From the NCBI GenBank assembly GCA_003154025.1, contig PMCE01000413.1, forward strand, positions 1-17,907: DNA of 17,907 nt, in the 5' to 3' direction. Within the stretch, counting starts at the first letter, position 1, and every line of letters starts with the position of its first letter. The stretch is from Syntrophaceae bacterium. Lineage in GTDB: Bacteria > Desulfobacterota > SM23-61. The notes beneath the pieces are model-generated. The model was not told where the DNA came from. It searched no databases and saw nothing but the letters and a program-made list of their open reading frames with translations. Shown here piece after piece: positions 6,059-12,365 of the stretch. Both the position numbers and the translations under genes were made by a program.

Positions 6059-7258
6059 TCATCGTCCTATGATCGCCACGCTGCACACGTTGGTCGAAGG
6101 GATTCCTCCCAGGTTGTGGGTCAGGCCGAAACGGGGGTTCTTCACTCTCCTCTCTTCCGGCCACCTTTCCAGCAGTTGGTTGTACATTTCGTAGAGCATT
6201 CGCAGCCCCGAGGCCCCGATGGGATGGCCGAAGCACTTCAGCCCGCCGTCCGGCTGGCAGGGAAGCTTCCCCTGGAGGTCGAAGAAGCCGTCCAGGATGT
6301 CGTCGATGGATTTCCCCCGGGGCGAAATCTGCAGGTCCTCGTAGACGGTGAGCTCGGTGATGGAGAAGCAGTCGTGGACCTCCATCATGCTGATTTCCTC
6401 CCGCGGGTTTTTGATCCCCGCCTCCTTGAAGGCCATCTGTCCCGCCCGGAAGGTAGTCTCCAGGTGGGCTCCATCCCAGTTGGTGAAAATGGACTCTTCC
6501 CCGGAGGAGACGGAAATGGCCAGGGCCTTCACCAGGACCGGGTCCTTCTTCTTCAACGTCCGGGCGATCTCCGGAGTGGTCACAATGGCCGCCGCCGACC
6601 CGTCGCTGACCCCGCAGCAGTCAAAGAGGCCGAGGGGATAGGCAATCATCGGAGCATTGATGATCTGCTCTTCGGCTACGGCCCTGCGCAGATGCGCTTT
6701 GGGGTTCAGGACGCCGTTGGCGTGGCTCTTGGCCGAAATGTGGGCGATGGCTTTCTTCCCCAGCTTGGGATCGACCTGGTATTTGGCGAAGTAGCTCGTG
6801 GCCAGCTGGGCAAAGAGCCCCGGCGCCGTGGCGTTGGGCCCCACCAGGGCCTGCATCTGGCCGAAGGCGGTGGTCGCCGGAAGTCCGCCGTAGCCGGTGT
6901 CTTTCAGCTTCTCCACCCCCAGGGCCAGGCAGATATCGTACACCCCCGCAGCCACGGCGTAGCAGGCGCCGCGGAAAGCTTCGGTCCCGGTGGCGCAGTA
7001 ATTTTCGGTCCGGGTGACGGGAATGAAGGGAAGTTTCAGGGTAGTGGCCAGGGGTACTCCGCTCTTTCCCACATTCACCTCATCGATGTGGGTCCCGAAC
7101 CAGGCCGCCTGGATTTCCTTTTTTCCGATTCCCGCGTCGGCCAGAGCCTCCTGGAAGGCCTCGATGATCAGGTCCTCGCCGGAAGCCTCCCATCTCTCTC
7201 CAAAGCGGGTGCACCCCATACCCAGAATGGCCACTTTGTCACGAATTCCAGTTGCCAT
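6059..7258 (-). CDS. Thiolase (SCP-x / DUF35-partner type)
   Basis: This 399-residue thiolase-fold protein carries the nucleophilic Cys88 in TENYCATGTEAF, His295 in EVHDCFSITEL and His345 in CFGHPIGASG, so the active site looks intact. The HDCF pattern and the ending NLGGIPSTNVCSVAIIG are typical of SCP-x-like thiolases that work with a DUF35 partner, not of the classical acetyl-CoA acetyltransferases. It would make or cleave a carbon-carbon bond in a 3-oxoacyl-CoA; the substrate is not readable. Its ATG directly follows the TAG of the upstream HMGCS-like::DUF35 gene with no spacer, and the ribosome site (GGAGGTG) lies inside that gene, so synthesis is probably coupled and the two proteins probably form a complex. 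Retention of the Cys argues against the Ltp2-type aldolases, which lack it. Confidence 0.88.
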   Translation of the reverse strand: MATGIRDKVAILGMGCTRFGERWEASGEDLIIEAFQEALADAGIGKKEIQAAWFGTHIDEVNVGKSGVPLATTLKLPFIPVTRTENYCATGTEAFRGACYAVAAGVYDICLALGVEKLKDTGYGGLPATTAFGQMQALVGPNATAPGLFAQLATSYFAKYQVDPKLGKKAIAHISAKSHANGVLNPKAHLRRAVAEEQIINAPMIAYPLGLFDCCGVSDGSAAAIVTTPEIARTLKKKDPVLVKALAISVSSGEESIFTNWDGAHLETTFRAGQMAFKEAGIKNPREEISMMEVHDCFSITELTVYEDLQISPRGKSIDDILDGFFDLQGKLPCQPDGGLKCFGHPIGASGLRMLYEMYNQLLERWPEERRVKNPRFGLTHNLGGIPSTNVCSVAIIGR

Positions 7259-8716
7259 CTATGCCACCTCCATTTGGGGGACTGCTTTCCAGAAATACCC
7301 ATGGATGTCCCGTTTTTCGTCATAGTATTTTTTGCGGAAGCTGAATGCCACTGTCTTTCCCACCTTAAGGTCTTCCAGGGTGCAGTCGGTGAAGTTGCAC
7401 AGGATCCTCCCTCCCCCGTCGAACTCCACGTAGCCGTACAGCTCGGGAGGATCGTAGGAGGCGGCCAGCATATCCCCGGTGTAGCTGAAGATCCGTCCCT
7501 TCTTGTCCGCGAAGGCATAGTCTTCCATCTGGTCCAAAGCCCCGCAATCCGGGTTGGCGCAAATTCTCTGGGGAGGATACTGGGGCGTGCCGCATTTTTT
7601 GCAGCGCGATCCGATGAGCCCCAGAACGGCTTTGCGTTTTCTCCACAGGTAGCTCCAGCGGGTGACGAAATCCGCCTCTCCCCGAAGGCCGATGTCCACC
7701 GGGATTATGCCCCGGAAGACGGCATATTTCTGGTAGCTGTTGAGTTCGGCCCGGTTGGCCAGGTGCCCCTTTACGCCCTTTCGGCCATTGAGTTTGGAAA
7801 TCCCGTCCGTGACCTGAAAATAAAGGGCATCGCAGCCGTTCCCGAAGCTCACCACCAGGAGCCTGTCCCCGGGTTTGGCTTCTTGTAGAGCCTGGGCCAG
7901 CATGATCAGGGACTGGGCGGTCCCCGTCTCCCCGATGGTGTTATGCTGCGGGTCCTGGATCCTGGCCGGGTCCAGTTTCAGGATCTTGGCCAGCTTTCGG
8001 CGCTCCGAATCATAGAGGCACTGGAAGATGATTTTGGAAAAATCGCCGATCTGGACATTACATTTCTTCAGCAGCCCGCCGACCGCCTTGGGGATGAACT
8101 CGTCGAAGCCCAGGTCCCGGATCCAGCGGTCCTCCCACTGACGATCGAAGGTCGTCCGGGAACCCCGGTAATGATCGACGAAATCGCAGGTCAAAGAATA
8201 GGACCCTCTGAATTCCGCGATCGGCCCTTCTTCTCCCACCAGGAAGGAGGCCCCCCCGTCGCCGAAGATCATCTCCTGGGGACTGCCCATCTTGCCCAGA
8301 CGGCAGTCGGCGGTGCAGACCAGGGCCTGCCGCAGACTCCCGGACCCCACCCCCTCCAGGGCCGAGAGGAGAGCCGAGGTTCCCGATTTGAGAGCCCCTG
8401 AAAAATCGGCTGAGCGAATGTCGTCGCGGAGGTTCAGGGCCATGGAAATAATGCCCGAATTCTGCCTTTCCGCGTAGGGCATGGTGGTCGAAGCAAAGTA
8501 GAGGCCATCTACCTTGGACCGGTCGAAACCCTTCAAACAGTCGATACTCGCCTCCGTGGCCATGGTTAGGCTGTCTTCATCCTGGTTGGCCACCGCTTTC
8601 TCCCCCTGGGCCAGCAGGATGTTGGCGGGGTTGATCCAGCCCATGGCCCCGAAGATGGTCATCCGTTTGAGCCGGTAGCGGGGTACATAGGCTCCGAAGG
8701 AAACAATTCCTGCCAT
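7259..8716 (-). CDS. HMG-CoA synthase-like domain fused to DUF35 (Zn ribbon + OB fold), catalytic residues replaced
   Basis: This 485-residue fusion has residues 1-305 following the archaeal HMG-CoA synthase pattern throughout (GIVSFGAYVPRYRLK, EKAVANQDEDSLTMA, KPGDRLLVVSFGNG). Residues about 350-485 are a DUF35 domain with a zinc ribbon (Cys372, 375, 386, 391) and an OB fold. Lining it up by eye with remembered archaeal enzymes, GSESHPYA becomes ASTTMPYA (catalytic Glu to Thr77), EFACKAGT becomes SGALKSGT (nucleophile Cys to Leu109), and VFHQPN becomes IFQCLY (His to Gln232). It is thus probably not an active HMG-CoA synthase but a CoA-binding scaffold for the adjacent thiolase. ATG 8716 is chosen because GGAGG lies 5 bases upstream; the GTG at 8722 touches that site. 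Confidence 0.85.
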   Translation of the reverse strand: MAGIVSFGAYVPRYRLKRMTIFGAMGWINPANILLAQGEKAVANQDEDSLTMATEASIDCLKGFDRSKVDGLYFASTTMPYAERQNSGIISMALNLRDDIRSADFSGALKSGTSALLSALEGVGSGSLRQALVCTADCRLGKMGSPQEMIFGDGGASFLVGEEGPIAEFRGSYSLTCDFVDHYRGSRTTFDRQWEDRWIRDLGFDEFIPKAVGGLLKKCNVQIGDFSKIIFQCLYDSERRKLAKILKLDPARIQDPQHNTIGETGTAQSLIMLAQALQEAKPGDRLLVVSFGNGCDALYFQVTDGISKLNGRKGVKGHLANRAELNSYQKYAVFRGIIPVDIGLRGEADFVTRWSYLWRKRKAVLGLIGSRCKKCGTPQYPPQRICANPDCGALDQMEDYAFADKKGRIFSYTGDMLAASYDPPELYGYVEFDGGGRILCNFTDCTLEDLKVGKTVAFSFRKKYYDEKRDIHGYFWKAVPQMEVA

Positions 8717-8748
8717 AGTCACCTCCTCAAGGGAATGGATTCATCTGT

Positions 8749-9078
8749 CTACAGGAACTCAATCTGGGAAAAACCTGGATGCCTTTCTTTTAGGAACTCT
8801 TGAATCCCGATCTTCTGATCTCGAGCGTCAATCCTCTCGACCTCCGAAATGGGCTGCCCGGTTTGGCTCCGCCCTTTTTTCCAGGTCCGGATGTAGCCGG
8901 GCACTTTGATGAACGCACACCCTCCGGTCCCACAGCAAGAGGATTCGATGCCGGCCATTCCTACAAGATAGAGCACCTCCTTCCCGCGATAATTTAACTT
9001 CCTCTCCTCTATAAACAGATATCCCCCCCCGAAAAATTCAACTCTCCGGTTGAGCTCTGGGTGGACGAATTCAAGCAC
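8749..9078 (-). CDS. Conserved-looking hypothetical protein with CCGTGGC motif
   Basis: This protein of about 109 residues has no assigned family. Visible features are a beta-rich N-terminal half (LEFVHPELNRRVEFFGGGYLFIEE, then GKEVLYLVGMAGIE), a Cys/Gly cluster SSCCGTGGCAF, a basic stretch (RTWKKGRSQ) and a helical end. The three clustered cysteines could bind a metal or form a disulfide. The start is uncertain. GTG 9078 lacks a clear ribosome site; ATT 9090 has GGAGG 8 bases upstream, and the frame stays open without ATG to about 9256. It ends 32 bases before the HMGCS-like::DUF35 gene on the same strand, so it probably belongs to that operon. Confidence 0.65.
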   Translation of the reverse strand: MLEFVHPELNRRVEFFGGGYLFIEERKLNYRGKEVLYLVGMAGIESSCCGTGGCAFIKVPGYIRTWKKGRSQTGQPISEVERIDARDQKIGIQEFLKERHPGFSQIEFL

Positions 9079-9209
9079 CGACCCGGTAATGGCGAAGCCC
9101 TCCGGAAACGGGTTCAGGGTTGCAGGGTTCTTGGGGATGCAGATTGCTTTTCCCAGTTCCCCCTTTTCCCCCTCTTCGGGAAGGAACAGGATGGACCGGG
9201 AAAATCGAT

Positions 9210-9461
9210 TCAGGGTTCTTGAATCTCGGTTCGCTGGTAGATGATGATCTCATAGCCCCAAACGTCTACCGTATATTGGACCGGTCCCAGACGTACATCA
9301 TGGATCGTTGCGCCTTCAGAGGCATCATCTTCCTTTTCCTTGGGAAAGGCTTGGGCTTCCAGCAGGTAATCCAGAATCTCCCGGATCTCTTTAAAAGAAA
9401 GGTCTAGGTCGGTGAAAATGTTGAATAACAGATTCCGGTGGTGAAAAGGATAAACTTCCAT
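9210..9461 (-). CDS. Small hypothetical protein (83 residues)
   Basis: The ATG at 9461 follows GGGG and an A-run by a few bases, and lies about 17 bases after a predicted transcription start. The protein begins MEVYPFHHRNLLFNIFTDLD, continues with an amphipathic helix (FKEIREILDYLLEAQAF), an acidic stretch (KEKEDDASEG) and beta strands (VQYTVDVWGYEIIIYQRTE). It has no membrane segment or Cys. I do not recognise the family. It is the first gene of the minus-strand run that leads to the HMGCS-like::DUF35 and thiolase genes; the 131 bases to the next gene's GTG contain CAGGGTTCTTG-type short repeats and no obvious terminator. Confidence 0.6.
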   Translation of the reverse strand: MEVYPFHHRNLLFNIFTDLDLSFKEIREILDYLLEAQAFPKEKEDDASEGATIHDVRLGPVQYTVDVWGYEIIIYQRTEIQEP

Positions 9462-9487
9462 GTTTTTCCCCGGGAGAAATTTGGCCC

Positions 9488-9516
9488 ATCCTAGCAAAAA
9501 ATAAAAACCCCATCAA
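9488..9516 (-). promoter_or_regulatory. Sigma-70 promoter of the HMGCS-like/thiolase run
   Basis: On the minus strand TTGATG (9516-9511) and TAGGAT (9493-9488) are 17 bases apart with a T-rich spacer. Transcription would start near 9480, just upstream of the small gene with ATG 9461. It supports that ATG over any start further upstream. Confidence 0.6.
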
Positions 9517-9711
9517 GATATTTTTCGCTACCGGACAGTACGGTTTCAAACTACCTGCGGCAGGGAGACTCCTTTTCTGAGGTACCGAGGGTCGAAGTTC
9601 CCGATGTTTCCGACCGACATTCAAATGCTGGGTCGGGAAGAAAGAGAGCGGAGAAATGCCAGCGAAAGGATAGGCCGAGGTTATCGAACTCGAAGGGAAG
9701 ATCGGAGAAAA

Positions 9712-9751
9712 CTGGGAGCCGGGAGATCTCTTTTCGTCTCCTGGCTCCCGG
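9712..9751 (-). terminator. Candidate terminator after the 2-hydroxyacid dehydrogenase
   Basis: Bases 9712-9726 and 9737-9751 form a 15-pair stem with two weak positions (9713/9750 and 9721/9742) around a 10-base loop. In the minus-strand transcript it starts 24 bases after the dehydrogenase stop and is followed at once by TTTTCTCC. The two weak positions are A-C mismatches in that direction, which lowers confidence. Confidence 0.5.
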
Positions 9752-9774
9752 ATTCTGACTCTTGTCGTCTGCCT

Positions 9775-10755
9775 TTATCTCGGGTAGATCTCGGGGTTGA
9801 GGATATCGGGCGGGATCTGTCCCCGGATGACGGCCAGGATGTTATTCACCGCCCTCAGGGTCATGGCTTCCCGGGTCTCATCCGTAGCGCTTCCGATGTG
9901 CGGGAGGAGGACGGTATTCTCCATTTTGAAGAGCTCGGGGGTAACCTTGGGCTCCGCCTCGAAAACGTCGAGCCCGGCACCCGCTATGGTTCCTGAGCGC
10001 AGGGCCTCGACGAGAGCCTTTTCGTCCACCACCGGCCCCCGGGAGGCATTAATCAGAAAAGCGCTCTTTTTCATCAGGTTCAACTCCTCGGCGCCGATCA
10101 GGTGTTTCGTCTCCGGAGTCAGGGGAACATGAAGGGTGACGAAGTCGGAAATCTGCAGGAGGTCCCGCAAGGGTAGGAACTGCAGCTGGTGCTGCTGCTC
10201 GATGGCCGGGTGCAGGCGCCGGATGTCGTGGTACACGATCCGCATGTTGAACCCCTGTCCCCGCCGGGACACGGCCGAGCCGATTCTTCCGAGTCCGATG
10301 ATTCCCAGGGTCTTGCCGTGCACATCCCCCCCGATTATCAGGTTTGGAGTCCATCCCACCCATTGTCCTGCCCGCACGAAACGGTCGGCCTCCGGGATCC
10401 GGCGGGCGACCCCCAAGAGCAGGGCGAAGGCTAGGTCCGCGGTGGTATCCGTCAGGACATCCGGGGTATTGGTGGCGGCGATTTTCAGCCGGCTGGCCGC
10501 GGCGAGGTCGATGTTGTTAAACCCCACCGCGTTATTCGCCACAATCTTCAGGTCCTTTCCCGCTTCCAGAACCTTGGCGCTCATGGGGTCGCCTCCCATG
10601 GCGAGGAGGCCCATCTTGCCGGGCAGCGCGGCGGTGATCTCTTCGAGAGTCATGGAGCGATTCTCCAGGTTTACGGTTACCTCCGCTTTTCCCCGGAGAA
10701 GTTGCAGCGGGCGGTCATAAATTTTTCGGGTCACCAGGACTTTGGGTTTCATCAT
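9775..10755 (-). CDS. D-2-hydroxyacid dehydrogenase (glyoxylate/hydroxypyruvate reductase-like)
   Basis: This 326-residue NAD(P)-dependent enzyme belongs to the D-isomer 2-hydroxyacid dehydrogenase family. The Rossmann motif is GIIGLGRIGS (151-160). The catalytic residues are Arg239 in NASRGPVVDE, a Glu in GLDVFEAEP and His286 in LPHIGSATDE. The family reduces 2-oxoacids such as glyoxylate, hydroxypyruvate or phenylpyruvate. The YHDIRR after the second strand (an Arg pair past the Asp) leaves NADH or NADPH preference open. The start has two adjacent ATGs (10755 and 10752) behind AGGA; the second has the more usual spacing. It lies 159 bases after ntrX on the same strand with no clear terminator between them, so read-through is possible. 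Confidence 0.88.
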   Translation of the reverse strand: MMKPKVLVTRKIYDRPLQLLRGKAEVTVNLENRSMTLEEITAALPGKMGLLAMGGDPMSAKVLEAGKDLKIVANNAVGFNNIDLAAASRLKIAATNTPDVLTDTTADLAFALLLGVARRIPEADRFVRAGQWVGWTPNLIIGGDVHGKTLGIIGLGRIGSAVSRRGQGFNMRIVYHDIRRLHPAIEQQHQLQFLPLRDLLQISDFVTLHVPLTPETKHLIGAEELNLMKKSAFLINASRGPVVDEKALVEALRSGTIAGAGLDVFEAEPKVTPELFKMENTVLLPHIGSATDETREAMTLRAVNNILAVIRGQIPPDILNPEIYPR

Positions 10756-10914
10756 TTTTCCTTTCTTTAAAAGCGTGAGATGAAAATATAAAAACTGGAG
10801 AATCAGACCGATGGCCGTGAACTTCTTGTCGCGGTAATTTGCTTTTCCTCATTTTCCGCAGAGATTCTTAACCTTCTATACCCTTCCCCTTTCTTTTTTC
10901 ACTTTTTCCCGCGG

Positions 10915-12285
10915 TTAAGCTATTTCTTTTTTCAGGTCAATCCCGTAACTCTTGATCTTCCGGTGGAGGTTGCTCCTCTCGATCCCGATCACCTCCGCCG
11001 TCTTGGAGATGTTCTCTTCGTTCTCCATGAGCTTTTTCATGATGAACCGCTTTTCGAATTCCCGGCGGGCGTCCCGGAGGAGGCCGTATTCGAAGAAAGA
11101 GAATTCCAGGGGAGTCTTGGGCTGCTCGCGGACGGGGCCGGGAACGTCTTTGGCCTCAATGACCTGCCCCCGGGTCATGATGACCATCCGTTCGACTATA
11201 TTCTTCAGCTCCCGGACGTTCCCCGGCCAGGCATAACCCACCAGCAGTTCCATGGACTCCGGGGAGATCTTTTTTACCTCTTTATTGTTCTCCAGGCAGA
11301 AGGTGGTGATGAAGTGTTCCACCAGGAGAGGAATGTCGGCCTTCCTCTCCCTGAGGGGCGGGACCGTAATGGGGATCACGTTCAACCGGTAATAGAGGTC
11401 TTCGCGGAACTTGCCCTTCTGGATCTCTTCCATGAGGTCCCGGTTGGTGGCGGCGACGACCCGCACGTCCACGTAGATCATCTCCGTCCCGCCCACCCGT
11501 TCGAACTTCTGCTCCTGGAGGATGCGCAGGATCTTGGCCTGGGTCTTCAGGCTCATGTCGGCAATCTCGTCCAGGAAGATGGTTCCTTCGTTGGCCAGGT
11601 CGAATTTTCCCCTCTTCTTGGTCAGGGCCCCGGTGAAAGAACCCTTCTCATGCCCGAAAAGTTCGCTCTCGATCAGCTCTTCGGGAATGGCGGCGCAGTT
11701 GACCTCCACGAAGGTCTTCTCCGCCCTCAGGCTTAGACGATGGATTCCCCGGGCCACCAGCTCTTTGCCGGTCCCGTTCTCTCCGTTGATCAAGACCCAG
11801 CCGTTGGTGGGGGCAACGATTTTGATCTGCTCCTTCAACTTGAGGATCTCCGGGGAGGTTCCCACGATCTCGTACTTTCTTTCCACTTCCTGGCGAAGAG
11901 CTTGGTTCTCCTGCTCCAGCTTGGAAAAGAGAAGGGCGTTGTTGGCCGCCAGGAGTACTTTTTCCAGGGAGAGCGGCTTTTCGATGAAGTCGTAGGCCCC
12001 CAATTTGACCGCCTTCACCGCCAGTTCGATATTCCCGTGGCCGGAGATCATGATGACCGGCAGGTTGGGCATCTGCGCCTTCATTCTTTCCAGGATTTCC
12101 ATCCCGTCCATTCCCGGCATCCAGATATCCAGGAGGACCAGGTCCGGGGGATCGGTCTCCAGTTGTTTCAGGGCCTGGGTTCCGTCCTTGGCTTCCTGAA
12201 CCTCATAGCCCTCGTCCTTGAGGATCCCGTTCAAGGATTGACGGATCCGCTCCTCGTCATCGACGACTAAAATCTGTTTGGCCAT
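10915..12285 (-). CDS. ntrX: NtrX-like sigma-54-dependent response regulator
   Basis: This 456-residue protein has three domains. A receiver (1-120) carries the phospho-acceptor Asp53 in LLDIWMPGMDG and the KP of the switch (IEKPLSL). An AAA+ sigma-54 activator domain (about 138-375) has Walker A GENGTGKE (168-175), Walker B IFLDE (236-240) and the sigma-54 contact loop GSFTGA (215-220), where the usual GAFTGA has Ser for Ala. A Fis-type HTH at the end contains ISKTAEVIGIERSNLHRKIK. It activates sigma-54 promoters after phosphorylation, presumably by the NtrY-like kinase 80 bases upstream. NtrYX systems are linked to nitrogen, redox and cell-envelope control in other proteobacteria; neighbouring lpxC points to the envelope here. 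Confidence 0.92.
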   Translation of the reverse strand: MAKQILVVDDEERIRQSLNGILKDEGYEVQEAKDGTQALKQLETDPPDLVLLDIWMPGMDGMEILERMKAQMPNLPVIMISGHGNIELAVKAVKLGAYDFIEKPLSLEKVLLAANNALLFSKLEQENQALRQEVERKYEIVGTSPEILKLKEQIKIVAPTNGWVLINGENGTGKELVARGIHRLSLRAEKTFVEVNCAAIPEELIESELFGHEKGSFTGALTKKRGKFDLANEGTIFLDEIADMSLKTQAKILRILQEQKFERVGGTEMIYVDVRVVAATNRDLMEEIQKGKFREDLYYRLNVIPITVPPLRERKADIPLLVEHFITTFCLENNKEVKKISPESMELLVGYAWPGNVRELKNIVERMVIMTRGQVIEAKDVPGPVREQPKTPLEFSFFEYGLLRDARREFEKRFIMKKLMENEENISKTAEVIGIERSNLHRKIKSYGIDLKKEIA

Positions 12286-12365
12286 TGATTTCCCTTGGCA
12301 TTGGTCAAAAATATAGAGTCTAGGAATTGTGAATGGTTAATTGTCTATTGACCCATACTCTTTGT

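Larger units (their letters stand above)
9462..9774. other. 313-base gene-free stretch
   Basis: The stretch holds the promoter at 9488-9516 and the hairpin at 9712-9751. The middle (about 9520-9700) contains only short overlapping frames with no ribosome site and no repeat or RNA structure that I can identify. Confidence 0.6.

Noticed and set aside
6011..7888. 625-codon plus-strand frame opposite the thiolase and HMGCS-like genes
   Set aside because: Antisense to two intact, motif-bearing genes, and its composition is that of a shadow frame.
10710..10847. 45-codon minus-strand frame (MRKSKLPRQEVHG...) upstream of and overlapping the hydroxyacid dehydrogenase start
   Set aside because: No ribosome site, and the second half runs out of frame through the dehydrogenase gene.
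12286..12365. AT-rich 80-base gap between ntrY and ntrX with TTAACCATTCACAATT-like sequence
   Set aside because: It could hold a promoter or a short degenerate repeat, but no -35/-10 pair with acceptable spacing or clear repeat unit is visible.
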